In this document: in pieces, positions 1 to 11,600 of the stretch
Position numbering within the stretch: the stretch's first letter is position 1
How the letters are laid out: each line of letters opens with the position of its first letter
Assembly (NCBI RefSeq): GCF_035762905.1
Contig: NZ_DASUCC010000044.1
Coordinates: 88,390 to 152,389, forward strand
DNA: 64,000 nt
Origin: DASYTH01 sp035762905
Lineage (GTDB): Bacteria; Actinomycetota; Actinomycetes; Mycobacteriales; Pseudonocardiaceae
Reading direction: 5' to 3'
The notes under the pieces: generated by a model
What the model was told of the DNA's origin: nothing
Seen by the model: only the letters and a program-made list of their open reading frames with translations
Databases searched by the model: none
Translations under genes and position numbers: made by a program

Positions 1-3000
1 GCCCGGACGACCACCTGCTGGCGCTGGCCCTGCACCACATCGTCACCGACGGCTGGTCCATGGGAATCCTGGCCGACGAGCTGGGCCGGCTGTACTCGGC
101 GGCGGTGACCGGCGAGCCGGCCCGGCTGCCGGCGCTGCCGTTCCGGTACGCGGACTTCGCCGCGTGGCAACGGGAACGGCTGGCGGGACCGGGCACGGAC
201 GCCCAGATCGCCTACTGGGAACGGCAGTTGGCCGGCCTCACCCCGCTGGAGCTGCCCACTGACCGGCCCCGGCCGGTGTTGCGCGGCACGGCCGGCGCGG
301 TGCACCGGTTCACCGTTCCCGCGGAGTTGACCGCGCGGCTGACCGAGGTCGGCCGGTCCCGAGGCGCCACCCTGTTCACCACGCTGGTCGCCGCCGTGCA
401 GGTGTTCCTGGCCCGGCACACCGGGCAGCGGGACATCGCGCTCGGCACGGTCACCTCCGGCCGCACCCGGGCCGAGGTGGAGAACCTGGTCGGGTTCTTC
501 GTGAACACCGTCGTGCTCCGGGAAACGATCGACGCCGATTTGTCCTTTGTGGACCATCTGCGCCGGGTGCGGTCGACCGTGCTGGACGCGGTCGGCAACG
601 ACGAGGTGCCGTTCGACCGCCTGGTCGAGCTGCTGGCACCGGACCGGGACACCAGTCGCACCCCGCTGGTGCAGGTGATGGTGGTGCTGCAGAACGCGCC
701 CGCCGCGCCGCCCGCGATGGCCGGCCTCGCCGTGGCCGAGGTGGACCTGCCGAGACGGTCCGCGCTGTTCGACCTGACCTGCGAGTTCGAGCCCCGGGAC
801 GGCGGGTTGCTCGGCAATCTGGAGTACAGCACCGAGCTGTTCGACCCCGGCACGATCGCCGCGCTGGCCGAGCGGCTCGTGGTGCTGCTGGAGGGAATCG
901 CCGCCGACCCGGCCCGGCCGCTGTGCCGGCTGCCGGTGCTGACCGCGGCCGAGCGGAACCGGTTGCTGGTCGAGTGGAACGACTCGCCGCCGGCACCGGA
1001 CCGGTGCGTGCACGAGATGTTCGCCGATCAGGTCCGGCTGCGGCCGGACGCGCCGGCCCTGGTCGCCGGAACCGGCACGGTGACCTATCGGGAGCTGGAC
1101 GTCCGGGCGAACCGGTTGGCGCACGGGCTGATCGCCCGCGGCGCCGGCCCGGACACCCGGGTCGGCGTGTGCGCGCCGCGCGGCATCGACGCGATCGTGG
1201 CGATGCTGGGCGTGCTGAAAGCCGGCGCGGCCTACGTTCCGCTCGACCCCGGTGACCCGGACGAGCGGTTGTCCCTGCTGCTCAAGGACTCCGGGGCGGG
1301 CCTGGTGCTGCTCGGCCGGTCCGCGCGGGACCGGGTGCCCGGCGACGCCGAGGTGCTGCGGCTGTCCGGCGACTGGTACGCCGACCTGCCGGAGCACGCG
1401 CCGCGAACCCCGGTCCGGCCAGACAACCTGGTCTACGTCATGTACACCTCCGGATCGGCCGGAGCACCCAAGGGCGTGCTGGCCGAGCACCGGTCGGTGA
1501 CCCGGCTGTGCGCCGACGGCCACGTCCGGGTCGGGCCGGACGACGTGCTGGCGCAGTATGCCCCGCTGTCCTTCGACGCCGCGACGTTCGAGGTGTGGGG
1601 CGCGCTGCTGTCCGGCGCCCGGTTGGCGATCTGCCCCGGCCGGGTGCTCGGCGTGCAGGAGCTTGGCGGGTTCCTGCGCGCCAACGGGGTGACCACGCTG
1701 TGGCTCACCGCCGGCATGTTCCACGAGATCGCCGCCGCAGACCCGGACGTGTTCGCCGGACTGCGCAGGCTGGTCTCCGGCGGCGACGTGCTCGCGCCGG
1801 AGCACTGCGCCCGGATCCGGGACCGGCTGCCGCACCTGGAGCTGATCAACGGCTACGGGCCGACCGAGGGCACCACGTTCACCACCTGCCACCGCGCAGG
1901 CGACGCCGAGCGGCCGGTGCCGATCGGCCGGCCGCTCACCGGAACCCGGTGCTACGTCCTGGATCCGGACCTGAACCCGGTCCCGGTCGGGGTGCCCGGC
2001 GAGCTGTACGCCGGCGGATCCGGTCTGGCCCGGGGCTACCTGGGCCGGCCGGGCCTGACCGCGCAGCGGTTCGTGGCCGACCCGTTCGGTTCGGGCACCC
2101 GGCTGTACCGAACCGGGGACGTGGCGCGCTGGCGGCCCGGCGGTGTGCTGGACTTCGTCGGCCGGATGGACGACCAGGTCAAGATCCGGGGTTTCCGGGT
2201 CGAGCTGGGCGAGATCGAGGCGGCGCTGCGCCGGCACCCGGACGTCGCCGAGGCGGTCGTGCTGGCCCGGCAGGACACCCCCGGCCACCGCCGGCTGGTC
2301 GGCTACGTGGTGCCCCGCAACACCGTGGACGCCGGGGAGCTGCGTGCCCATCTCGAGCGCACCCTGCCCGGTTACCTGGTGCCCGCGGCGCTGCTGGTCC
2401 TGGACCGACTTCCGTTGACCCCCAACGGAAAGGTCGACCGGGAGGCGTTGCCCGCGCCACGCGGCACCGGCCGGTCCTACGTGCCGCCGCGCGGCCCGGC
2501 CGAGGAGCTGCTCGCTCGGGTGTGGGCCGAGGTGCTCGGCGTGGAGCGGGTCGGGTCCGGCGACAACTTCTTCGACCTCGGCGGCGACTCGATCCTGAGC
2601 ATTCAGGTGGTGTCCAGGGCCAGGCAGCTCGGCCTGCGGCTGACCTCCAAGGACGTGTTCCTCCGGCAGACGCTCGGCGCGCTGGCCGCGTGCGCCACGC
2701 CGGCGGAGGTCGCGCCGGGCGAGCCGGAACCGGTGTCCGGGCCGGCGCCGCTCTCGCCGATCCAGCGCTGGTTCTTCGACACGGTCACCGAGCGGCCGGG
2801 GCGGTTCAACCAGCGGGTGACGGTCCCGCTGGCCGGCGACGTCGACCCGGCCGCGCTGCGTGCCGCGGTGGAAGCCCTGCCCCGCCAGCACGACGCGCTG
2901 CGCCTGCGGTTTCGCCGGACCGAAGGGCGATGGCGGCAGGAGCACACCGAAACCGTCGCGGTCCGTTGGTCCACGGTGGACGAGTTCGATCTGGCCGCCG

Positions 3001-5588
3001 GACCGCTGTTCGCCGCCGGCCTGGCCGGCGACTCGCTCGTGCTGACCGCACACCACCTGGTGGTCGACGGCGTCTCCTGGCGGATCCTGCTCGAGGACCT
3101 GCGCACCGGATACCGGGCGGCGCTGGCCGGCAAACCGATCGAGCTCGGTCCGCGTACCACCCCGTTCGCCGGCTTCGCCCGCCGGCTGCACGAGCACGTG
3201 ACCGCGGGCGGCTTCGACGACCAACTCGCCTACTGGGCGACGGCCACCGACCCGGCGGGCGCGGCGCCGGACCCCCCGGCCGGACCGCAGCGCACGGTGA
3301 CCGTGCGACTTCCCGCCGGACCCACGGATGCGTTGCTGCGCAAGGCTTCCGGCGCCTACCGCACCCGCACCGACGACCTGCTGGTCGGTGCGCTGGCCCG
3401 GGTGCTTGCCGGGTGGACCGGGCGCGACCGGGTGCCGCTGGAGCTTGAGGGGCACGGCCGCGAGGAGCTGTTCGACGGCGTCGACCTGACCCGCACGGTC
3501 GGCTGGTTCACCACGCTCTACCCGGTCACCGTCGACGTGTCGGGAACCGGCTGGGCCGAACTGATCAGATCGGTCAAGGAGCAGCTGCGCGCCGTGCCGA
3601 ACCGCGGCATCGGCTACGGCGCCCTGCGCTACCTGGGCAACGCCGGGCTGGCCGAGCACCGGCCGCTGGCCACGTTCAACTACCTCGGCCGGTTCGACCT
3701 GGCGGCGGACGAGCTGTTTGCCGGTGCCCCCACCGGAATCGAGCTGGACCGGGCCACCGGCGACGGCACCGCCCGGCTCGACGTCACCGCCTCGGTCACG
3801 CCGGCGGGCGAGCTGCAGTTCGAATGGACGTACTCGGCCGGGGCGCACGACGAGCCGACCGTCCACCGGCTGGCCACCGAGACATTGGCGGTACTGCGGG
3901 AGATCATCGACCACTGCGGCACGCCCGGCTCCGGTGGCCGCACGCCCTCGGACTTCCCGCTCGCCCGGCTCAGCCAGGCGGAGCTGGACCGGGCGATCGG
4001 CACCGGCGGCCATGTCGCCGACGCCTACCCGCTGACCGCCATGCAGGCCGGAATGCTGTTCCACAGCCTGTCCGAACCGGGCCTCTACCTCGAGCAGATC
4101 TGCCTCACCCTGACCGACGTGCCGGATCTGCCGGCGCTGCACCGGGCCTGGCAGCGGGTGGTCGACACGACACCGGCGCTGCGCACCGCGGTGCTCACCG
4201 ACGGGCTGCGGGAACCGCTGCAGGTGGTGCACCAGGCCGCGACGCTGTCGGTGGCCGTGCACGACTGGAGCGAGCGCCCGGAGTCCGGGCACGCGGACGC
4301 GCTGCGCGAGCTGCTGGCCGCGGACCGGGCCACTGGCCTGGATCTGGCCCGGCCACCGCTGATGCGGGTGTCGCTGATCCGGTTGGCCGGCACCGCCGTC
4401 CGGGTGGTGTGGACGTTCCACCACGTGGTGCTGGACGGCTGGAGCACGTTCCAGGTGCTCGCCGACGTGCTCGCCGTCCTGGCCGGAACCGAGCCGCCGG
4501 CCCGCCGGCCGTTCGGCGACCACCTGCGCTGGCTGGCCGGGCAGGAACCGGCCGCGGCACAGGAACACTGGCGGGCCGTGCTTGCCGACCTGCGCGCGCC
4601 CACCCCGCTGCCCTACGACCGGCCACCGGGCCGGGCGCACCGGACCCGCTCGACGTCCATTGTGGACTTCGCGCTGTCCGCCATGGACACCGCACTGCTG
4701 TCCGGGTTCGCCCGCCGGCACCGGATCACGGTGAACGCGGTGGTGCAGGGCGCCTGGGCCCGGCTGCTGGCCCGGCACAGCGGGATCCGTGAGGTCTGCT
4801 TCGGCGCCGTGGTGTCCGGCCGCCCGGCCGAACTGTCCGGTGTGGACGCCATCGTGGGCATGTTCATCAACACCGTGCCGGTGCGGGTGTGCGTGACCGG
4901 CGACGAAGACCTGGCCGGCTGGCTGCGCCGGCTGCAGGCCGACCAGGTGGAGGCTCGGCGGCACGAGCACGTCTCGCTGGCGACACTGCGGCGCTGGACC
5001 GGTCTGCCGGCCGGCGCCAACCTGTTCGACAGCATCGTCGCGTTCGAGAACTACCCGTTCGACCAGGAGAACCTTGCCGGGCAAGGGATTCACCTGGACA
5101 ACGTCACGGCCGTCGAGGTCACCAACTACCCGCTCAACCTCGTCGCGCACGGCGGCGGCCCGCACGGCGATGCACTCACCTTCCGGCTCGGCTACGACCC
5201 GGACCTGTTCGACGCCGGCACGGTCCGGGCGCTGGCCGCCGAGTTGGCCGGGCTGCTGGAAGACCTGGCACAGGACCGGAACCGGCCGGTTGCCGACCTG
5301 CCGCCGGTGCTCGCCGACCCGCCCGCGCAGCACGGTCCGGCCGCGCCGCCGGCCTACCGGGCGCCGCGCAGCGCGACCGAGCGGGTCCTTGCCCGGATCT
5401 GGGCCGACGTGCTCGCGGTGGACCGGGTCGGGGTGGACGACGACTTCTTCGCCCTTGGCGGGGATTCCATCCTGTCCATCCGGGTGGCGGCCCGGATGCG
5501 CGCGGACCTCGGCATCGACCTGCCGCCGCGGACCATGTTCGACAACCCCACGATCGGCGCGCTGGCGTCGGTGTACGACGAGCGGTAA
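1..5588 (+). CDS. NRPS, 5'-truncated by window: (C)-A-PCP-E-C-PCP
   Basis: The reading frame is open from base 3, so the gene begins before the window. Domains by position: C-terminal part of a condensation domain with HHIVTDGWS (33-59); adenylation domain about 1000-2460 ending in the PNGK lysine motif; PCP with DNFFDLGGDSI (Ser codon 2589); epimerization domain about 2740-4005 with HHLVVDGVSW (3051-3080), EGHGREE and VGWFTT; second C domain about 4020-5270 with HHVVLDGWS (4419-4445); PCP with FALGGDSI near 5455-5475; stop TAA at 5586. By alignment to GrsA, the A-domain pocket reads D-A-F-W-V-G-G-T-F-K, one conservative change from a known valine code, so the residue is probably Val and is then epimerized to D. 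The last module is C-PCP with no A domain, so its carrier must be loaded in trans or passed over. The next gene starts 12 bases downstream with its own GGAGG. The family call is certain; the substrate is inferred. Confidence 0.95.
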   Translation, partial: PDDHLLALALHHIVTDGWSMGILADELGRLYSAAVTGEPARLPALPFRYADFAAWQRERLAGPGTDAQIAYWERQLAGLTPLELPTDRPRPVLRGTAGAVHRFTVPAELTARLTEVGRSRGATLFTTLVAAVQVFLARHTGQRDIALGTVTSGRTRAEVENLVGFFVNTVVLRETIDADLSFVDHLRRVRSTVLDAVGNDEVPFDRLVELLAPDRDTSRTPLVQVMVVLQNAPAAPPAMAGLAVAEVDLPRRSALFDLTCEFEPRDGGLLGNLEYSTELFDPGTIAALAERLVVLLEGIAADPARPLCRLPVLTAAERNRLLVEWNDSPPAPDRCVHEMFADQVRLRPDAPALVAGTGTVTYRELDVRANRLAHGLIARGAGPDTRVGVCAPRGIDAIVAMLGVLKAGAAYVPLDPGDPDERLSLLLKDSGAGLVLLGRSARDRVPGDAEVLRLSGDWYADLPEHAPRTPVRPDNLVYVMYTSGSAGAPKGVLAEHRSVTRLCADGHVRVGPDDVLAQYAPLSFDAATFEVWGALLSGARLAICPGRVLGVQELGGFLRANGVTTLWLTAGMFHEIAAADPDVFAGLRRLVSGGDVLAPEHCARIRDRLPHLELINGYGPTEGTTFTTCHRAGDAERPVPIGRPLTGTRCYVLDPDLNPVPVGVPGELYAGGSGLARGYLGRPGLTAQRFVADPFGSGTRLYRTGDVARWRPGGVLDFVGRMDDQVKIRGFRVELGEIEAALRRHPDVAEAVVLARQDTPGHRRLVGYVVPRNTVDAGELRAHLERTLPGYLVPAALLVLDRLPLTPNGKVDREALPAPRGTGRSYVPPRGPAEELLARVWAEVLGVERVGSGDNFFDLGGDSILSIQVVSRARQLGLRLTSKDVFLRQTLGALAACATPAEVAPGEPEPVSGPAPLSPIQRWFFDTVTERPGRFNQRVTVPLAGDVDPAALRAAVEALPRQHDALRLRFRRTEGRWRQEHTETVAVRWSTVDEFDLAAGPLFAAGLAGDSLVLTAHHLVVDGVSWRILLEDLRTGYRAALAGKPIELGPRTTPFAGFARRLHEHVTAGGFDDQLAYWATATDPAGAAPDPPAGPQRTVTVRLPAGPTDALLRKASGAYRTRTDDLLVGALARVLAGWTGRDRVPLELEGHGREELFDGVDLTRTVGWFTTLYPVTVDVSGTGWAELIRSVKEQLRAVPNRGIGYGALRYLGNAGLAEHRPLATFNYLGRFDLAADELFAGAPTGIELDRATGDGTARLDVTASVTPAGELQFEWTYSAGAHDEPTVHRLATETLAVLREIIDHCGTPGSGGRTPSDFPLARLSQAELDRAIGTGGHVADAYPLTAMQAGMLFHSLSEPGLYLEQICLTLTDVPDLPALHRAWQRVVDTTPALRTAVLTDGLREPLQVVHQAATLSVAVHDWSERPESGHADALRELLAADRATGLDLARPPLMRVSLIRLAGTAVRVVWTFHHVVLDGWSTFQVLADVLAVLAGTEPPARRPFGDHLRWLAGQEPAAAQEHWRAVLADLRAPTPLPYDRPPGRAHRTRSTSIVDFALSAMDTALLSGFARRHRITVNAVVQGAWARLLARHSGIREVCFGAVVSGRPAELSGVDAIVGMFINTVPVRVCVTGDEDLAGWLRRLQADQVEARRHEHVSLATLRRWTGLPAGANLFDSIVAFENYPFDQENLAGQGIHLDNVTAVEVTNYPLNLVAHGGGPHGDALTFRLGYDPDLFDAGTVRALAAELAGLLEDLAQDRNRPVADLPPVLADPPAQHGPAAPPAYRAPRSATERVLARIWADVLAVDRVGVDDDFFALGGDSILSIRVAARMRADLGIDLPPRTMFDNPTIGALASVYDER

Positions 5589-5600
5589 CCGGAGGACCCG

Positions 5601-8600
5601 GTGCGAAGCGAAGACGTGGCGATCATCGGCGCGGCCGTGCTGCTGCCGCAGGCACACGGCCTGGCCGCCGTGCACGAACTGCTGGCCGAGAGCCGGGACA
5701 CGGTCGGCCAGCCGACCCCGGACCGCCTGCACCACAACGGCGGCGCGCCGGACACCGAGTACCTGTCGATGGGCTACCTGGACCGGGTGGATCTGTTCGA
5801 CCACCGGTTCTTCGGCATCGCCCACCGCGAGGCCGAACTGATGGACCCGCACCAGAGACTCGTGCTGCAACTGACCCACGAGGCCATCGAGAATGCCTGC
5901 TACGCGCCGAAGGACCTGCGCGGCACCCGCACCGCCGTGTTCCTCGGCCACGCCCGCTCGGACTACGAGAACCTGATCGTCGACGACGACCCGCAGCAGG
6001 TGCTCGGCACCCTGCCGGCGGCGCTCGCGGCCCGGATCAGCTACCGCTACGACCTGACCGGGCCCGCGTACACGGTGGACACCGCGTGCAGCAGCAGCCT
6101 GGTCGCGGTCGTGCGGGCGGTGCAGGCGTTGCGTGCCGGCGAGGCCGCGCTGGCCATCGCGGGTGGGATCAGCGTCCGGCCGGTGCTGTTCCCCATGCGG
6201 GGCCACGTTCCGATGCGCGGTGTCGAGTCGCCCGAGGGCCGCTGCCGGCCGTTCGACGAGCAGGCCACCGGGGCGGCCGGCGGCGAGGGCGGCGGCGTGT
6301 TCCTGCTCAAGCCGCTGCCGGCCGCGCTGGCCGCGGGCGACCACGTGCACGCGGTGCTCAAAGGTGTTGCGGTCAACCACAACGGCTGCCGGATGGCCAG
6401 CATGAGCGCGCCCAGCCAGGCGGCCCAGACCGAGGTGATCACCGCGGCCTGGCGGGACGCCGGCGTCGAGCCGCGCACGATCGGCTACGTCGAGGGACAC
6501 GGCTCGGCCACCCCGCTCGGCGACGTGGTCGAGGTGGACGCGCTGCGCCGGGCGTTCCTGGACGCCGGGGTGTCCACCCCGCACTGCGCGCTCGGGTCGA
6601 TCAAGGGCAACATCGGTCACCTGGACAGCGCCGCCGGAATCGCCGGGCTGGCCAAGGTGATGCTCAGCGTCCGGCGCGGAATGCTCTATCCCACCGCGCA
6701 TTTCCGCACGCCGAACCCGTTGATCGACTTCAGCGGGCCGGTCCAGGTCAACCCGGCGCTGCGGCCGTGGCCGCCCGCCGGGCCGCGCCGGGCCGGGCTG
6801 AGCTCGTTCGGGTTGACCGGCACCAACGTGCACGTCGTGGTGGAGCAGCCCGCGCAGGCCGAGGCGGATGCTGGTTCCGGGCGGACCGTCGAGCTGGTCA
6901 CGGTTTCCGCGCGGTCGGCGGCCGCGCTGCGCCGCTACCGCGACCGGCTGGCCGATTTCGCCGAGCGGGCCGAGTACGGCCTGGCCGCGATCGGGCACGC
7001 GATGAACCGGGGCCGCGACGACTACCCGTACCGGATCGCCGTCACCGCAACGGATCCGATCGAGCTGGCGGCGGCGCTGCGGTCGGCCGCGGTGCCGGAC
7101 ACGCCGGCCCCGGAGGCGCCGCCGGTGGTGCTGCTGTTCTCCGGCGACGGGGTGCTCGACCCGGGCACCTGGGAGCGGTTGTGCACCGCGTTCCCGGTGC
7201 TGGACGAGGATCCCCGGCCCGAGCACCCGGCCGCCCGGCTGGTCGCCATCCAATGCGCGCTGTACGGCCTGGCCCGCTCGCTCGGGCTGCCCGGCACGCA
7301 CCTGGTCGGGTCCGGCGCCGGCAACCTCGCGGTCCGCGTCGCCCGTGGCGAACTGTCCCGTTCGGACGGTCTGGCCGCGGCGGCCGGGATGGCGGTCACC
7401 GCGGAGGTGGACCGGGACCGGCTGTCCCGGGCGGTCGAGGGATTCGCCCGGGACGGTGCGGTTCTGGTGGAGCTGGGTGCGGACGGCGTGCTGTCCCGGC
7501 TGATCCGGGCGCAGGCACCCGCGCTCGGCTGTCTCGAGCTGGTCGGCGGCGCCGGGGAGCGGGGCGTGCTGCGCCAGCTCGGATCGCTGTACCGGCTGGG
7601 GATCCGGCTGGACTGGGACCGGTACTACGCGGGCACGGCAATCCCGCGGATCGAGGCGCCGACCTACCCGTTCGAGGAGATCCGGTGCTGGTGCGTCCCG
7701 CCGGGTGCGGCGACCACCCCGGCGCCGCCGGCCATCATCGCCCGGACACCGGCGCGGACGGTGGACTCCGGCGACACCGAGCGGCGGGTCGCCGAGGTAT
7801 GGCAGCGGGTGCTCGGCACGCCGGACATCGGACCCGGCTCGGACTACTTCGCGCTCGGCGGGACCTCGATCGCCGGGATGAGCGCGCTGCGCACGCTGGA
7901 GCACGACTTCGGCATCGTGCTGACCTTCGCCGACCTCTACGCCTATCCGACCGCCCGGGAGTTCGCCGCGCGGATCACCGAACTGCGCGCCGGGCAGCCG
8001 GATGGGGCGACCGGCCGGGCGATCGAGCCGGTGCCGCGCGGCGGCCGGCTGCCGCTGTCGTTCGGCCAGGAGCAACTGTGGTACCTGGACCGGCTGAACC
8101 CGGGCAGCCCGCTCTACAACATCCCGCACGACCTGCGGCTGCGCGGCCCGCTGGACACCGGCGCGGTGGCCGCGGCGGTGCGCGATCTCGTTGCCCGGCA
8201 CGAGGTGCTGCGCACCCGGCTGCCCAGCGAGGACGGCGAGCCCTACGTGGCGCTGCTCGCCGATCCGCCCGAGCTGGCCGTCGTCGACCTCACCGACATG
8301 TCCGAAGTGGACCGGGAGACGACCGCGCGCCGGCTGGTCGAGCAGGCGGCGGTCCGGCCGTTCGACCTGGCCACCGGCCCGCTGGTGCGGGCCACGCTGC
8401 TCCGGCTGGCCGAGGACGACCACGTGCTGCTGTGGACCTACCACCACATCGTCTTCGACGGCTGGTCCCCGACCGTGTTCTTCCGCGACTTCTCCGAGCT
8501 GTACCAGGCGCGGGTGTCCGGCCGGACTCCGAAGCTGCCCGACCTTCCGGTGCAGTACGCCGACTTCGCCGCCTGGCAGCGCGACCGGCTGCGCGGCGAG

Positions 8601-11600
8601 ACGCTGGAGCGCGGCCTGGACTTCTGGCGGGCCGAGCTGTCCGGCCTGACACGGGCCGAGCTGCCGCTGGACCGGCCCCGCCCGGCCGAACACAGCTTCG
8701 CCGGCGACATCGTCGACTTCCCGCTGGACGCCGCGCTCACCGAACGGATCCGCGAGTTCAGCCAGCGCAGCGGGGTGACCACGTTCGTCACCATGCTCGC
8801 CGTCGCCGACGCGTTGCTGCACCGCTGGGCCGGGCTGACCGACGTGGTCATCGGCGTGGCCACCTCGGGCCGGACCAATCCGGAAACGCACGATCTGATC
8901 GGCTACTTCAACAACCTGCCGCCGTTCCGGACCCGGGTGAGCGGCGAGGTGACGTTCACCGAGCTGGTGCGGCGGTGCGCGAGCACCGTGGCCGGGGTGC
9001 TGGACCACGAGGAGATGCCGCTGGACCGGATCGTCGCCGAGCTGGCCGGGCGGCGGGACCCGGCCCGGCACCCGCTGTTCGACGTGGCCTACACCTATCA
9101 GAACGTGCCGCAGGACGGCGAGACGCTCGGCGGGCTGGACTGCACCCGCTACCTCGACGGTGCCCCGTTCGCCGGAATCGCTCCGGGCACGGCGAAGTTC
9201 GACCTCACCGTCGGCATCATCGACCAGCCCGGCGCGCCGATGCACGGCTATCTCGAGTACGCCACGGCGCTGTTCGACCGGGACACCATCGCCCGGCTGG
9301 CCGGTGCCCTGCCGGTGCTGATCGACTCGGTGCTGGGCCGGCCGGACCGCCCGTTGGCCTTCCTCGAGGTCCCGGCCGCCACCGCCGCGCCGGCGGATCC
9401 GGTGCGGTTGTTCGAGAAGTGGGCGGCGGACCGGCCCGACCACCCGGCCGCGCACTGCCAGGACGGCGCGGTGCGTTCCTACCGGGAGCTCAACCGGGCG
9501 GCGAACCGGTTGACCCGCAGGCTGATCCGGGACGGGGTCGGCCCGGACGTGCCGGTGCCGGTGCTCGCCGAACGCGGACCCGGCATGCTGGTGGGTTGGC
9601 TCGCGGTGGCCAAGGCCGGGGGAGCCTACGTGCCGATCGACCCCGCCGCCCCCGCCGCCCGCAACGACGAACTGCTCGCCGAGCTGGCCGCACCCGTCGT
9701 GCTGACCGGCGCGGACCTGGTCACCGGGGACACCGATGAGTCCGACGACCAGAACCCGCCACCCGCTGGCACGCCGGCGAACCTGGCCTACATCACCTAC
9801 ACCTCGGGCTCCACCGGGCGGCCGCAGGGCTGCGAGATCGAGCGGCACAACCTCGCGCAGATCGTGCGCTGGTACGCCGACACCGCCGGGATCAACGAGT
9901 CCGACCGGCACCTGCAGGCGGTGTCCCCGGCGTTCGACGCCTCGGTGCTGGAGGTGTGGGGCACGCTCGCCCGCGGCGCGACCCTGTGCTTCCTGCCCGA
10001 CGTGCGCACCGAACCCGGCCTGCTGCTCCGCTGGATCACCGAGAACGGCGTCACGGTGGCGTTTCTGCCCACCCCGCTTGCCGAGGTCGTGCTCACCGAG
10101 GGCGGCTGGCCGGCCGGGCTGCCGCTGCGGCTGCTCTGCACCGGGGGAGACCGGCTGCGCCACCGGCCGCCGCGCGACACCCCGTTCCCGGTGCTCAACC
10201 TGTACGGGCCCACCGAATGCACGGTCGTCGCCACCGCCGGGCCGGTTCGCGCCGCGCCGCCGGACACCGTGCCGGACATCGGCCGGCCGGTCACCGGCAC
10301 CGAGATCCACCTGCTCGGGGCGGATCTCCAGCCGGTCCGGAATGGACAGTGGGGCGAGCTGTGCATCGCCGGAGCGGGGGTGGGCCGGGGCTACCGGCGC
10401 AACCCCGGGCTGACCGCCACCCGGTTCGTCGCGGACCCGTTCGGCCGGCCCGGAACGCGGCTCTACCGGACCGGGGATCTGGCCAGGCTCGGCCCGGACG
10501 CGACCCTGGAGTTCGGTGGCCGGCTCGACGACCAACTCGAGGTGCGCGGCCAGCGGGTGGAGCCGGCCGAGATCGAGCGGGCGCTGGCCGGCCATCCGCG
10601 GGTGCGGGAGGCGCTCGTGGTGGCCGCGGCGGGCCCGAGCGGGTCGACCCGCCTGGTCGCCCACGTGACCGGTGACGCGCCCGACCCGGCCGAGCTGATC
10701 TCTTGGACGGCCGGCCGGCTGCCCGGCTACATGGTGCCGGGGGAGATCGTCGTCCGGGACCGCCTGCCCCGAACCCCCAGCGGGAAACTCGACCGGAGGA
10801 GCCTTGCGAAGATGTCCCTTCCGTCCACTGTGAACGGTTCCGGGTTGACCCGGGCCGAGCGGGTGCTCACCGAGATCTGTGCCGATCTCCTTGCCGTGCC
10901 GTCGGTCTCGCCGTCGGACAACTTCTTCGACCTTGGCGGCGACTCGATCCTCGGTGTCCGGGTCGCGGCCAGGGCGGCCAAGGCCGGTGTCCAGTTCACC
11001 CCGCAGCAACTGCTGCAGTGCCACACGGTCGGCGAGCTGGCCACGGTCGCGGTGCTCGCCGAACCCGATGCTTCGCCCGTGGCGCAACCGGAAACCCCGG
11101 ACCGGCCGATCCCGCCGATCCCGATCATGCTCAGCTTCCTCGAGCGGGTACCGGACGCGGTCGCCGAGTTCGTCGACGTGCACACGCTGGAGACCGCGGA
11201 ACCCGTGCCGGCGGACACCGCCCGGGCGGCCGTCGGCCAGCTGCTGGTCATGCACGAGGCGCTGCGCTACCGCTTCCCCCGCAACGGTCTCGGCACCCGG
11301 ATCGAGTGCGGCGACCCGGATCCCGCGCAGGTGTTCGACTCCAAGGTGCTGCCGCCGCTGTCCGCCGAGGAACTGCTCGAGGTGATCGCCGACGACTGCG
11401 CGGCCGTCCGGGCCGGGATGGATCCGCAGCGCGGACCGGTGGTGCGGGTCCGGCACTACGACCGGGGCCGCACGATGGGCAGCCTGATCGTGTTGCTGAT
11501 CAACCATTTCGTCTACGACAACATGTCCACGGTTGTGCTGCTCGACGACCTGGACATGCTGCTGACCAACCTGCTCGCCGGGCGCACGCCTGCGGTGACC

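Noticed and set aside
4889..9739. 1616-codon + strand open frame spanning the end of the first NRPS and the hybrid gene
   Set aside because: Out-of-frame shadow of two genes with intact domain motifs; Arg/Ala/Gly-rich translation.
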